Source: Gnetum montanum
Taxonomy: Eukaryota > Streptophyta > Gnetopsida > Gnetales > Gnetaceae
Length of the DNA stretch: 64,000 nucleotides
Direction: 5' to 3'
NCBI GenBank assembly: GCA_015680685.1
Contig: MNCI01026969.1
Span: 64,427 to 128,426 of the forward strand
Positions 24,035 to 36,900 of this stretch are shown here, one piece after another. Numbering within the stretch: the stretch's first letter is position 1; each line of letters starts with the position of its first letter. Made by a program: the position numbers and the translations under genes. Under the pieces are notes generated by a model. The model ran no database searches. It had not been told where the DNA came from and saw only the letters and a program-made list of their open reading frames with translations.

Positions 24035-24981
24035 TGATGAGTAGCAAGGTGCCCCTACATCCAACCATATGAATCACAAATTGTTCAAGTGCGATCTAGT
24101 CAAATTTCATGAACTTTATAGTTTCTGGTACACTGGTCTTCTAGGAAGTTAACCTTGCCCTAAGGTCATTCGTTGTCTTCCCAATTACACTTGTGAACAT
24201 AATGGTATAATTAAGAGAAATCAAGGTATATAATTTTTATCATTTTGTGTTTTATGATTTTGGTACTTAAAACGAGAGATAGAATAATTTAATAACTAAC
24301 TTAATTTAACCAACTAACTTATTTTTAACTAATCCTAGCATAAGCATTTGATCCCGCTTTCCGTACATGTCTTAAACCCATGTAACCATTGTTGGGTGAC
24401 CAAGCACTATGCTACTGGGCGTACCAAGCAATAACACTATTAGGATTACCAAGGAAATATGTGTTAGGCTTAAAGCAATCATACTTATGTACTTAACCTA
24501 TTTAACTTAATTTAATTCTAATTTAGCTTAATTTAGTTTAATTTATTGAATATTTAATAAAAATAATAAATTCATAAATAAAACATTTAAGCTATCCAAA
24601 ATTTTGTAAGGTTTATCAAGAAGCTCGTCTTTATTGCCATACACACTATTGTGCTCAAGTACAACAATGCTTGAATAAAGATTTGTACACTTAATGACTC
24701 CTGCTGCAGGTACTCTGGAGAAATATTCTAACTTTTAAATGTAAAAACTATAATAGTTTGGCTACTACTATGAATCTAATGCCCATAAACATGGTTGGGA
24801 GCTTGTATTTATAGTTTTTTTCTAGGGCTACGTCAACCGGGCCCCATCAATGTAGCAAACACTACATTGATGTGACCTCGTCAATGGGGAAACAACATGT
24901 AAACAAGGGTTCATCAATGGGGGCCCATTAACAAGGCTACATTAATAGGGATCCATTGACATAGCTTATTAACATTCATTA
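24035..24981 (-). repeat. E3 3' LTR
   Basis: 947 bp, starting TGATGAG. It ends CATTCATTA, so the expected terminal CA has become TA. Its U3 has repeats built on TCAATG/CATTGA (24830-24970). The minus-strand TATA lies in CTATAAATAC near 24810. Confidence 0.85.
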
Positions 24982-25195
24982 TACCCTCACAACTAAATGA
25001 AAACTTTTCCTTGAGTTCTTTTACAAAATTGGAAAGCTGTGGGATTATTTACTAACTCTTAAAAAAAAAAAAAATCCACAAAACTGAGTGCCCAAGTGTA
25101 AAAATCAACAAATTATTAAAATTGTGGTGTTCATGACATAAAATTAAACACCATCACATGAGTCTACAAAAAATTTGATAACACATCCTCTAATG
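24982..25195 (-). other. E3 3' untranslated end and polypurine tract
   Basis: The minus strand ends TTGTGAGGGTA at 24982, a decayed polypurine tract. The rest has a GTGTTCATGACA motif shared with the corresponding interval of E1, E2, E4 and E5, showing that homology to the shorter copies resumes here, beyond the extra ORF. Confidence 0.6.
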
Positions 25196-27019
25196 GCATG
25201 AAGACGGTGGTGAAGACTAGATAGTCCCAAGTGCTGGTGGCTTATGAGGCTTTGAAGGACCTTCACTAGCTTTAGGCTTGTGTAATGGTTGAGGTAGTTG
25301 TGGCTATGCTACTACAACTACAACCTCTAGTGAAAGGTGAAAGGCATCAAGTAATGCCTTAATCTTTTCCTTCTTACTCCAGGGATCATTCACGGTCCAC
25401 GCGACTTCACCAATGTTGGCTAGAATGAGGACATCCCACAGATAAGGCATGAGCATAAACATTTTTTACATTGACAAACTAGTCAATGAAGTGTTTATGT
25501 TTAATGCCGAATACCCTTGTTGCGTTCTGTAGCTCCTGGTAGTCATTCATCCTTCTGGCTAGGTTCTCAGCAATTGATCTTTGATTTGTGAAACATTTTT
25601 TGAGAACTTCAAGTTCAACATTAATCATTGCAAGCTTGTCCTTGTGGTGCTTGAACTTGACCTTGTATAGCAAGTACGAGTAGGCCATGTACTTCTCCAA
25701 CTTAACCCACAACTATCTGATAGTCAACATGGCCAAATTTGCATAATGAAAATTGGCAAGCTCCATATACTCCATCATCTCCTCAAAGTACAACTCCTTT
25801 ACATGGATTTCCACCTTAGTATAGGCATCTATACCATCAACAATGGGTTTCCAAACTTCCCTTCCTTGCTAGAGTTGCTGGGATTTCCTTTTGACTCATG
25901 GCTAGTTTATATACAGGTGGGTCCCCACCACTTATGCCTACTCTTTGCTCTTGTTTAGTCAAGAGCCATTCTTTGTATTTGTGCAATCGTTGGATGATTG
26001 TACTGATATTTGACACTATTGTTGAGTGATAAGTGGTGGTAGCCACTGCTCCTCTTCTTGAATTGTAGTTGCAAGCATTTTATCCTTCATCATTTTTGCC
26101 CAGTTGGTGGTCAAAACTTGCTTGATGTTGTCATTGGTGTAAAAAACTATCGCTTCCTTTTGATAAATTTTTTTGATGATGCATGGGAAGGGGAGTGCCT
26201 TCCTTACACATTCGTTTTCTTTAAAGCTTTTCTCCATCTCTAAATAGAATAGCTACAGAAGGTTAACCAGACATTACCCACTAAAAGCAGCACATGCTCA
26301 GGCAAAGAAGGTAGTGATTTATCTTGGCCTCACCATGGGATTAAGGTGGAAGGTCACAATCTTATAAGGGATCCTCTCTACTAGTGTGAGCATGCCAAAA
26401 TCCTTGCATTCAACACCATAACACGATTGCATCCATTTTTTCTTGATGGTTGGATATACTTACATCAAGATCTCAATAAGGTCTATCCCTACTTTGAACA
26501 ACCCAAGTGTTATAGTAATGACCTATGTCGAGTAAGCCACTGAGATGTCCTTGATCTTTACTATTGCTCCAGGATTCCTATTATTCTAAAACAAAAACAT
26601 CTCTCCCATCTACCACTCCCTAGTGGAAGTGAGGATTGGCCACATGGGAGAGGCCTTCAGGTGGTCCTACACTTCTCTTAGTATGTGCTCTAGGAAATGG
26701 CCAAAGTTTAGGTCTTGAAGCACCGATTTTTGGACCTTCCTTGATTTGATTTGATTTAGGTAGGCCTCTATTAAGGGCACCTCAAGGTTTGTTAGTTGTG
26801 TAGGTGCATCATCTCGATGGGAGTGTTCTATTGTTGCTGCTACTAGATTTGGAATCTATCTAATAGATTCCACTTCTACCTTCTCCCTAAGAGGACTTGT
26901 GGCATGGGTTGCAAGTAGTTCTTCTTGTTGGGGTTGTTCTTGGCCTCTTTCCATTCTAGGCCATTTTCCCTTTGTTGTGATGTTCTTGCTTCCTACATGT
27001 GCTTTCCTTTTGGTGCCAT
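25196..27019 (-). pseudogene. E3 extra 3' ORF (env-position), decayed
   Basis: Minus strand. ATG at 27017-27019 sits directly after an AG that aligns with the acceptor-like AG of the other copies. A start like Met-Ala-Pro-Lys is followed by a basic stretch with KRKAHVGSKN after a one-base change, then blocks in several frames: QLTNLEVPLIEAYLNQIKSR near 26730-26790, ALPFPCIIKKIYQKEA and NIKQVLTTNWAKMMKDKM (26016-26237), and a helical KDKLAMINVELEVLKKCF stretch (25479-25712). The PFPxxI block resembles proteins annotated in databases as putative plant transposon proteins in OTA elements; that is from memory and unverified. No clear signal peptide or membrane segment, so calling it env-like refers only to position. 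About 1.8 kb; function unknown. Confidence 0.6.
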
Positions 27020-27021
27020 CT

Positions 27022-29050
27022 ATGGTCACAACACATCCATGAATTAGTACATGTAATGTATAACTTTTGAGTTTTTAAATAATTGTTCTCATTAGTTAGT
27101 TACACTTTAGCTAAGGTTGGACCATGGTAGATTGATTATTTTATTAATTATTTATTATAATTATCACCAAAGCTTGTTGGAAAGGTTTAACTTTTATAAT
27201 TGAATTTTTAATAATTGATTTTTTAGTTAAACCTTTATGGGAGTTAAAAAAATCACAAAAAACGTTTCTATTAAAAATGGTATATTTGTGGCCCCCACAA
27301 TGAAAAGCTTACCTTTGATAGCTATAGGGTCAAAAAATGAGTGATTTGGATAAATGGTTTGTTAATTATAGGCTCTAGAATGTTTTGGGCTCTGAAAAAT
27401 TGAAAACCTCCTTTGGTAGTTGTGAGAAAATGTAAGTGGGGTCACATCTATTTATACTAGTTTTCCACCACAAAGATAGGGCCCCATATATATAGGGCCT
27501 CGTATACATATCTACTCTATTGATGGGGCCTTGTATATGGGGCCCATTGGCCAAAACCTTCAAAGTTGAATATCTCTAGAAATATAAGGAATTTTTCAAT
27601 GAAATTGGGGTCTATGGAATCCCACAAAATCCAAGAATATAATAAAAGTATTGAAGGGGATCTTTAAAAGCTGAAAAATTGAAAATTTTAATAGAGAATG
27701 TATTTTAATGAATAAAATGTGCAAAGGAGCACATGGTTTGATGTGGAAGATGGGTGTACAAAAGATTTTGGCTATAAGAATGCCTAGGGATAAGGTGCTT
27801 AATGAATCCAACTAAGGGATATGCAAGTGGGTCCTCCCCATAGTAGGAACATACCATTTTTTCCCTCATAGAACCTCTACCTAAGGAGTTCATAGGCCCC
27901 ATAGGTGACTAATGGTTGATGGAAGTTAAGGACCAAAACTCAGAAGATTCTACCTAAGAATTTAAATACATCAAACCAAGACATGAAATCAAGAACATGG
28001 ACATCGGTAGTGAGGTGAGTTATGGACAACATAAATGGATGATGAAGAAGGTGGAATGGAATTCCAAACTAAGGTTGTAAGAAGTCCCTTGTGGAGTTCA
28101 TGTTTAAAATGATCAAAGAAGATCCATCCTTAGTCCAAACCAAAATCAACCTTGTTTAGTGACTTTGCATTTCCACTCCAAAACCAATCCATCCCCTCAA
28201 GATACCAAAGTGCTTCCATAAAACAACCACCATTCCATAAAGAGAAGAAAAGAGAAATAGGAAGTGAGAGAGGGCCTCAGTTAGAGGGGACCTTTAGGCA
28301 TGGATGTACGTCTTTCTAATCCCATAACCAGTGTGTGTAGATCATTTATTTGTCTAAGGGGTGTTCTTTGAATTTTTATCATTTTATTATTATTATTTTC
28401 TCATTTTAGATGGGATCCACACCATGCAAAGAATTTATTTGACTTCCTATTTAGTGGTTGGAATGGAATGGTAAGAAGTTCATGAAAAACACTCAAGCAC
28501 TCAAGTAAGTAGAAAAATACAAAGAGTATTGAGTCCCCTTGAAGTCACATCCTATTCAATCCTTTGAATCCTTTCCAATTCTAGAAACTACCAAGGTCAC
28601 AAATTTATTAAAAGTTAATTTAATGAAAGGGACCTCAAACTTCTAGAATAAGGAAAACCATAGAGATTTTGGATGGGCGGATGTCATGGACTCATTGTCG
28701 ATTCCATGAAAAAGAAACCATGATTGAGCCATTGGTACAAAAATTAAAAAATAGAAACTAGACAGTAGCAACCCAAACATTAAGTAGAAACCACCAATAG
28801 TAGTATCTACAAAACCATTGTGGCTTGTTGGAAATAAAGCACTTTCATTAGTAGAAATTTGAAATTCACATTTAAACAAAACAAAACAAAAAAAAAGTGT
28901 AGAAGAAAGTGTGAAATATTCAATAAAGATTCAGATGTATTGGCGATGGTGTAGAACAAATAATGGTATAAAACGAAAAAATTTTAAAAATCAATAAGCT
29001 GTCAAATAAATAAATTGAAAAATCAAAAATGTGGAAAAAAATAGAAAAAA
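27022..29050 (-). other. E3 post-pol non-coding tract
   Basis: About 2 kb between pol and the extra ORF. The part from about 27780 to 29050 is related to the E1/E2/E4 post-pol tract (shared motif GTGGGTCCTCCCC). The 27100-27700 part has no recognised similarity to the shorter copies. No coding sequence supported. Confidence 0.5.
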
Positions 29051-30480
29051 TAAGGAGCCATATGGATGATTAGCATAGATGGCCATCTCCCCCATGACTA
29101 AGTTGGAAGAAGAAGATCTAAAAAATTGAACGTGGTTGTCCATCCATTAAGGTAGTTGTTGCACTAGCTTCTCTTGGTTCTAGAAAAAGCTTCACTTCTT
29201 GAATGTTGACCGATTTATTTTTATTTGGGCTTTTAGGTTTGTATATGGTCATGGCCATAGAAGAAAAGGTTTCAACAATTATATAAGGTCCTTCCCACAA
29301 TGTTTGGAATTTTGTTCTCTGAGGTACATGTGTGGGGTTTTAGTAAAGAACCTTATCTCTTGGTTGGAAATTCACTTTCTATATTCTTTGGTCATGTGAT
29401 TACTTGTTGAATTCCTTGTGCACTTCATTCAAAGATAGGACCACTAATTTGTTTTTTTCTAGCACATTAAGGATGATCAATATTTCTTTTTGTTCTAGAC
29501 TTAGGTCAACATTTAGATCACAAGTTTTTGAGAGTGTACGGAGCTTGGATTGAATCAGGAGCATTAGAAGTTTTCCATACATTAGCTTGTAGGGATAGTA
29601 GCCACTAGGAAGTTTCCATATTGAAAGGTAGGCCCATAGGACATCATTGATTTTTGTGCTCCAGTCTCCTGTATTTTCTTATGGTCCTTGTTTGAATCTT
29701 TGTGATCTCCTAGTTAGTTACTTCTACTTGACCATTGGCTTGGGCATGATAGGGTGTTGTTAATTTATGTTCAACTCCCAAGTGTTTCATTAGCTTTCTA
29801 AAAGTGACACCTGTGAAATGAGTTCCACTATCAAATATTAGAGCATGTGGCACCCCAAACCTATTTATAACATGTTTTACAAATCTGGCAATAGTGGATG
29901 ATGTACAATCAGTGATGGTTGCTACTTATACCCATTTTATGTAGTAGTAAATTGCTATGATGATATATGCCTTTTCATTGGACACGTGTGTGATGGAACC
30001 CATGAAGTTAATGATCATATGTCAAAGGGATCCAATGGTTAAATCCACTACTAAGGACCTTCTATTCAAGTGGTCATCCCACCATATCATTAACAACATT
30101 CACAAGATCGGACAAATTGGTGAGCATCCCTGAATATTGTAGGGTAATAGTATCCTACCATCATGATTTTTATAGCTATGCATCTCCTTGCATAGTGGCC
30201 TCCACAAGGCCTTTTGTGAGCATCTTGAAGAATGCACAATTATTCTTCATCAGGGATACACCAACAAATCAAGCCATTGGTGCACACCTTGTAGAGGCGT
30301 TCATTGATTTCCATGAAGTATTTAGCTCGATGAACAAATTGGTGCTTCTTTCTAAAGTCTAGATCTTGTGGCATCTTTTGAGTGAGAAGGTAAGTGAGGA
30401 TGTCATTATACCATTTTATTTTTGTGGGCACTTGGTTATTTATTACTCCTATAAAGAGGAGTTCATCTAAAAACTAATCA
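29050..30480 (-). pseudogene. E3 integrase, broken, first catalytic Asp lost
   Basis: The minus strand keeps a GVPHALIFDSGTHFTG block (second Asp) and GQVEVTN (third residue, Glu retained) near 29735-29880. The first catalytic position reads IINFMGSI, Asn in place of Asp, near 30010. The C-terminal WEGPYIIVETF block is at about 29300 and the N-terminal block before it runs through 30240-30431. Stops and shifts throughout. Confidence 0.78.
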
Positions 30481-31960
30481 AAGAGTGGGCTCTCCTCCTC
30501 TTTGTTATTCCATCTTAATCGAGAAAGGTGATCAGTGACCACATTCTCAATCCTTTTTCGATCTACCATCATAATATCGAATTCCTACAAAATCATGAGC
30601 AACTATATGATACGGGGGCAAATCGTTGACTTGTTCATCATGAGGGAAATGGCACTATGGTCTATGTGGATAAAAAATTTATAGCTAAGCACATAGTGCT
30701 TGAACTTTTCAAGGGCATACACCACTGTCCTTAGTTCTTTTTCAGTTGTCGTGTAGTTTAACTATACTCCCATAATTCTTTGGTTGGCATAGTGGATGTA
30801 ATATGGACATTTTTTTATCATCCAACTGTGTAAGCACCACTCCCAAAGCATAATTAGATGCATCCATAATTATGTGAAATGGTATAGACTAGTCTAGTGC
30901 CCATTAAATTGGAGTTTCTATGAGTTTTTCCTTCAACTATTGGAATGCATGTTCACACTACTTAGTCTAGATGAATAGAGCATCTTTCTTCATTAGCTCA
31001 ACCAACAGCTTTACAATATTAGAGAAATTCTCTATGAATAACTAGTAGTAGCCAATATGTCCAAGGAATGATCAGACATCTTTGACTATCTCTAGTTGGC
31101 ATGTTATTCCATAGATGACCCTTATCTTTTCCAAGTCTAACTTAATCCCTTCTTGTGAAATTTAGTTTTCTAACAAAATGCCTTCTTAAACCATGAGATG
31201 AATCTTTTGCCAATTAATCTATGAATTTATTTTTACACATCTTTTTAGTACTTTCTCAAGGTAGTCCAAGGCTTGCTCAAACATAGCTCCATAGGTGGAG
31301 AAGTCATCGATGAAGACTTTCATATTACTACCGATTTGCTATTGGAAAATACTAAGGACCAGGCATTGAAATGTTGTAAGGGAACTACATAGACTAAATG
31401 GCATCTTAAAATATGCAAAATTCCCCCAGGGACTTGTAAATGTTGTCTTGGCCTAATCTTCTAGTGCAATTTGGATTTTTTTATAGCCACTATAACCATC
31501 CAAGAAGCTATAATAGCAATGCCTAGAGATATCATCCAACACTTGGTCTAGAAATGGTAATGGAAAATGACCTTTAAATGTTTCCATATTTAATAGCCTG
31601 AAGTCGATATAGACCCATCACTTACCACCTTTCTTTGGCACAATGACAAGTGGGCTAACCCACTCACTATCCATGATGGGATAGATGAACCCTACCTTGA
31701 CGAGTTGCTCTATTTCCTTCTTGATGATATACTTCAATTTGGGATTTAGTTGCCTCTACAACTACCTTCTTGGCTTCATGGTTAGGTCATGTAAATGTGA
31801 TGCTAACATATCCTTGGATTAATTCTTGTTAGCTTAGGATATGATCAAGTAAAGGTTGTTGGCCATTTGTTAACCATCTTTAACAACTTTCTTTTTGTTC
31901 AGAAGCAAGTTTGACATTGATTATGACCAATTTACCATTGCTTAAAAATGCATATTCCAT
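30480..31960 (-). pseudogene. E3 reverse transcriptase and RNase H, broken
   Basis: Minus strand. The catalytic block reads VFIDDFSTYG near 31295-31325 (both Asp kept). KKGGK-type and LDGYS-type blocks are near 31500-31640, and the connector from the protease lies at 31880-32092, with an Asp run from an (ATC)n stretch at 32037-32055. RNase H blocks, including the LSRL end, lie at 30510-30760. Confidence 0.75.
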
Positions 31961-32214
31961 GCCAACTAGTAGAGTTTTTAACTCTAGGGGTTCCTGACTA
32001 AAGTTATTATGGATTTCCAAATCTCCCCAAAAGGTATCATCATCATCATCATCATTAAAGAGTTGGTGATGAACTTGATCAAGTCCATCCATGCTTTCAA
32101 AATAAGCACATGTTAGGCTTTTAGTTTGTTCTATGCATAATGTACTACTATTTGAGTCAGCTATCAGCCACTGGATGCCCTCCTATTTTTTGGCTACTTT
32201 GTATAGACACCTTT

Positions 32215-33215
32215 AACTATCTGTTTCTTGTGCACACTTATTGCATGATTTAATATATGTACTTTTGATGGACCAAAACTTTTGCATGCAATTACACCCA
32301 TTATAGCTATATTTGATGCATGGAATACACTTCCTCTCTAACCTTTCAAATTCATTTTCCATGGAGATTTCCAAGGAGAGATCCCTTATGCCCATACGTG
32401 CATCAACTGTGCTTAACCAAGCCCTTCCCATAATGATGGAGAACTTACTTTTGCAATTTTCGATCTTGATCACTAGAAAATTAGCGAGATAGGACCACCC
32501 ACTAACTATGCTCATAATGTCTTCCACTAATCCCAAGGGAATAATGATTGACTAGTTTGCCAATTGCAAATGGATATTACTCTTTTTGAGATGTGGTAGG
32601 TTCCAGGCTTTGTACATGTCATGAGAGATGAGATTAATATCGAAACAAAAATTAAGAAGAGCCCTACATGGTTCATGTCTAGCAATCTGTAGGTAAATGA
32701 GTGGACTTCCTAGGTCAAATATTTTTGTCAAAATATTTCCAACCTTGATCTAATCAGAAACAACATAAGTTAACATCACAATTTGGATCCGAGATGACAT
32801 TTGGTTTGAAGGGCACATGAAGGTATTTGATGTAAAGGATGAGGATGTTGGAGATGTAGGGTGACTAGTCACATTAGGTTGTGAGGGTTTAGGAGGACTA
32901 TTGGATCAAAAAATGGGTTGTTTCCTAGATCAATTTTCTAAACCACTTGGCTAGAAAGTTAGTTGTGAATGTACAACCCTCATAGAATTTCATTATTGTG
33001 ACTATGGAGGAATTTCTCCCTACATGGACAAAGTAGGAGGCAACTAAGTTGAGGGTAGAGAAATGTGTGTAGATGGATGCAAAGGATGGTATGGATATGG
33101 GTTCTCTCTCTAAGTAGATGGTGAATGTGTTTGGTGGTACTCTAGGGGGTAATAGTGATGTTGAAATGAGGCGTGGCCTATAGAACTTCAACAAGTTGCT
33201 AAACATAGTATCCAT
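32215..33215 (-). pseudogene. E3 protease and linker, broken
   Basis: The minus-strand open frame 32213-32536 carries GLVEDIMSIVSGWSY, NFLVIKIENCKS and a GRAWLSTVDARMG flap, the C-terminal half of the aspartic protease. The active-site block around 32630-32660 is changed (the DSG position cannot be read cleanly). The linker continues to about 33215. Confidence 0.7.
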
Positions 33216-33219
33216 ATGG

Positions 33220-35235
33220 ATCTAGTTGCCTATGAGGATACTTCTACCTTGGTAGTGGAATTCCCCATGATTGTGGTTGGTGCCCCTAGTTGTATTATTT
33301 ATATGGTTGTGGTGGAGCTCCACTTGGGTAATAAGATTATTGTTATTGATGGCACTGTCTTGGATTGCCTTGAGGATAAGGTAATCATCTAGGTGCTTTC
33401 CTCCATGTGAGTTAAGGATCCAATGCGTACATCCCAGACTCTTGTAATTGTGACACCATAGGGTAACACCCCTTTGGATGTTCATATTAATAGATGTCAC
33501 GGCTAGTATCATCTTCAAAGTCAATTTCCACAACTTCCTCAATGGCAAGAGCTTTTCCCTTACCTCTTTCGTAGGCACATTCAACTTCTTTCCGCCTCCT
33601 ATGATCATAATCAGTAGTCTATTCTTTGGATGCTTTAGCAATTTTCATAGTAGTTTGAAAATTTTCATCCAAAGAGTCCCATAATTTATCAACCTTTACT
33701 GAAATGTCAAAAATAGATTTTTGAATAGGCAAGTTTTTCTTGTTCACCACTTCATCAACTGGTGACTCCTCATCATAAAATCGAACTTCTTTGGTCTAGA
33801 TGGAAGGGTCCCTATTATACTCTTTGACACTTTCCCTTTTTTGTAAGTCACCTTCTCCTTTTTCTACCTATTCTATAAGCCTTTGTATCTAATGAGCTCT
33901 TAATTCAGATAGTCTCTCTTGGGCATAAACCCGAAGAGTTCTTCTAGTTTTAGCTTTGAGCCCATCTATGATGTGGTAGAGATATTCCCTTTAAGAATAA
34001 CCATGGCCAAGGCATTGATGTAAGAGTGAAAAGTATCAACCCATGGTGGCATCCAAGGGTTTGTGTGTTTCTTGTTTCCAACATTGGATTTACCTTCTCA
34101 AGTTAGAAACTATGGAGTATGTCTAGTATTTGTCATTGAATAGCTCTAACATTGTATTCCATCAGTCAATGGATTCTAGCTCCAAGGACTAGTACAAGCT
34201 TTCAAATTTTTTGATGAGTTTCCTAGGGAAAAGCTTGAGTTTCTACCAATCATTTTCAATGTTTTGTAAGGCACAAGAATTGTGGAAAGCTTGTAGATGT
34301 GTCTATAAATTAGAGTTGTATCCCCCCTTAGATCTTGGGATATTATTCATGTATAAGTGCTTGATCTAGCTATCTCTCACATGCCTAGTTGGGATTTTTA
34401 TTTCCTCTACAATGTTAAGCATGCTTTGAGTCACCAACAAATGTTCATCATCATCATTACATTGATGATGATGATGATGGTTCCTGCCACCTCTACGTCC
34501 TTGATGGTTGTGACGATCATTGTTTTTTTGTTGATCACGTTCATCATGAATATTTCGAGGGTGGCTTTTATGAGAACCAGTAGATCAAGAGGAATGTTTG
34601 AAATCAAATGAAGAGTATGAAAAGGAAGGTGGACCACTACTACCACTATAGTGTCTACCACCACCTCTTTTTTCATTACAACCACCATCCTTAGATCCCT
34701 TGCCATTGTGATGTTTACCCAAGTCCCTACCTTGATTGTCACTTTTTCACAAACCTAGTTTATGAATAGTGGATCATAGTTTCAAGGTCACATCCTCATT
34801 ACCAATAATAGAGGGTGGAGAATTTTCATATTGAGAACCCTTAGGGGGAGGATCCATATTATCATCTTGGTTTAGCAGGAACAAGGGATTAGTGAAATGT
34901 TTCCCCTTGGCAAGCTCATGGTGCTTCACCTAATGTCAATCTCACTTGCGTTATGTTTCAATGGGATGGTAGTCTCAAGTGTCATGATTGTCCACAATGT
35001 ATTCCTCGTAGAGATCCAAGATGTCTAACTTTTTAAGAATTTGAAGTAGCATCCTAGGCATAAATTGATTAAGGGGTAATATGATATCGCCTTCCATGTC
35101 ATGCCATCATAGTTGTTCATCTTGATGTAGGTTGAAGGTGAAGTTTGGTACATACTCATTTAGATGAGTATATACCACTTTGCACTCATGTAGAACCAAC
35201 AATTTAACATCTTCATGCATGTGGGGAGAAGACAT
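33220..35235 (-). pseudogene. E3 gag, broken
   Basis: ATG at 35235 (minus). N-terminal domain 35107-35235 with YTHLNEYVPNFTFNLHQDEQL-type residues. A His/Asp-rich low-complexity block from (ATG/CAT)n at 34437-34485. Capsid-like and Glu-rich helical blocks at 33800-34350. Zinc-knuckle remnant near 33440-33500 with YEHPKGCYP, first Cys pair lost. Stops throughout. Confidence 0.75.
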
Positions 35236-35376
35236 TTTGCAACAAATAAAATTATTAGTGTGCTTAGTAGTTATATGTGATGTGAGAGTGATGTTGACCT
35301 TGATTTTGTCCAAAGATATTAATAAGGTTTCCTAATCCTAGATAGCACACATTTCAACAACAAAGTCTCTGGTAAC

Positions 35377-35394
35377 AATACTAATGATGAGTCG
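35377..35394 (-). other. E3 primer binding site, strongly decayed
   Basis: The minus strand reads TTAGTATTGTTACCAGAG where other copies have TTGGCGCCGTTGCC. The differences by eye are all G to A or C to T transitions, so the site is recognised by position and pattern. Confidence 0.6.
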
Positions 35395-36242
35395 CAAGGC
35401 ACCCCTACACCCAACCATATGAATCACAAAGCATTCACATGCAATCCAGTCAAATTCTATGGACTTTATAGTTTCTGGTACATTGGTCTTCTAGGAAGTG
35501 AACCTTGTCCTAAGGTCATTCATTTTCTTCTTAATTACACTTCTGAAGCCTAATGGTATAGTTAAGAGTAATCAAGGCATATAATTTTTATTATTTTGTG
35601 TTTTATAGTTTTGATGCTTAAAAAGAGAGATAGAATAATTTAATAACTAATTTAATTTAACCAACTAAATAATATGTAACTAATCCTAACATAGTACATG
35701 TACTAAAGCTATGTATCCATTTCTGGGTTACCAAGTGCTATGCTACTGGGTGTACCAAGCAATAATGTTGTTGGGATTACCAAGTGAATATGTGTTACAC
35801 TCAAAGTGGTTATACTTATGTACTTAACCTATTTAGCTTAATTGATTTAAGTATACTTTAGCTTAATTTAGTTTAATCAATTAAATATTTAATAAAAATA
35901 ATAAATGCATAAATAAAACATTTACGCTATCTAGAATGCTACAAGGTTTATCAAGAAGCTCATCTTCATTGTCATACACACTATCATGCTTAGGTACAAC
36001 AACGTTTGAATAAGGATTTGTACACTCAATGACTCCTACGGTGGGCTCTCAGGAGAAATATTCTAACTTTTAAATGTAAAAACTATAAGAGTTCAGCAAT
36101 TACTATGAATCTAATGCTCATAAACATAGCTAGGAGCTCGCATTTATAGTTTTTGCTCTAGGGCTACATAAATGGGGCCCTGTCAATGTAGGAAATGCTA
36201 CATCAACATGGCCCCATTGATGTAGCTTACTGACATTCATCA
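35395..36242 (-). repeat. E3 5' LTR
   Basis: 848 bp, ends TGATGAG and TTCATCA. It is about 100 bp shorter than the 3' LTR, the difference lying in the U3 repeat zone. An inverted repeat GCTACATCAA ... TTGATGTAGC is at about 36208-36237. Confidence 0.85.
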
Positions 36243-36900
36243 ACTACCATAAGTGTTTGGTCTTATCTTACCAATTTCTTAGTCATACACATGGAAAAGA
36301 ACAAAGGAGAATTTTCCATAATTATGGAAAGATCATGGCTTAGCACTATAGACACTAAGCTTGGAATCAGGGAGTCATCCTTAGAGATCTTCAAGGAAGA
36401 TGAAGCTAGTATTATTTAGCAATGTAAAGTTCCATGTATCACATACAGAGATAATGGGTGCAATTGTGTGTAGAAAATTTGGGCCATAAAAGAAAACACC
36501 ATCATAACATGCAACGGATGTATAGAAGATGTGTATACAAAAAGTTCCTATATGTAGCAACTACTAAACAAGAAGACATCCAATGGCTAATTGTTGAAGA
36601 AAAAACAGAATCCAATATATGCATGAAACCAACGTACAAAATCACAAGTGCCCATGTTGAAGAAATTAATAAGTTAGAATAGTTAAAAATACAACCTCCT
36701 TACATGAAAACACACCAAGAGGAAGATGTTGAATAGGGATAATTAGTTATACAAGAAAAGTATGAACCAGAAACCTTAGAACTACACATACTACACATAA
36801 TCTATGAGCATACAAAGCTAATAGTTCATATACTACAATCACACAAACACAACAATACCACCACAAGTTTTCTCTTTAGTAGAGCTTTTGCATTCAATTC
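36243..36900 (+). pseudogene. E7 protease, right part after the E3 insertion
   Basis: Plus strand. After the ACTAC duplication the protease C-terminal half resumes in step with the left part: VWSYLTNFLVIHMEK-like residues with changes, a RSWLSTIDTKLGIRESSLEI flap block, CKVPCITYRDNGCNC, then the linker QEDIQWL. No pol blocks follow; similarity to the family fades near 36900. Confidence 0.7.

Larger units (their letters stand above)
24035..36242 (-). mobile_element. E3: long Ty3/gypsy (OTA-like) retrotransposon with an extra 3' ORF
   Basis: 12.2 kb, coding strand minus, LTRs 24035-24981 and 35395-36242, exact 5-bp target duplication ACTAC (24030-24034 and 36243-36247). Order in element direction: primer site, gag, protease, reverse transcriptase, RNase H, integrase, post-pol tract, an additional long decayed frame (27019 down to about 25200), 3' untranslated end and LTR. 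It is 3-4 kb longer than E1 or E2, mainly from the extra frame. It sits inside the protease region of E7, so it is younger than E7. Its LTR is a different subfamily, closest to E6 at the right edge. Confidence 0.92.

Noticed and set aside
25196-27019. E3 extra ORF as a true viral envelope gene
   Set aside because: No signal peptide, transmembrane or fusion-like segment could be recognised; only its position is envelope-like.
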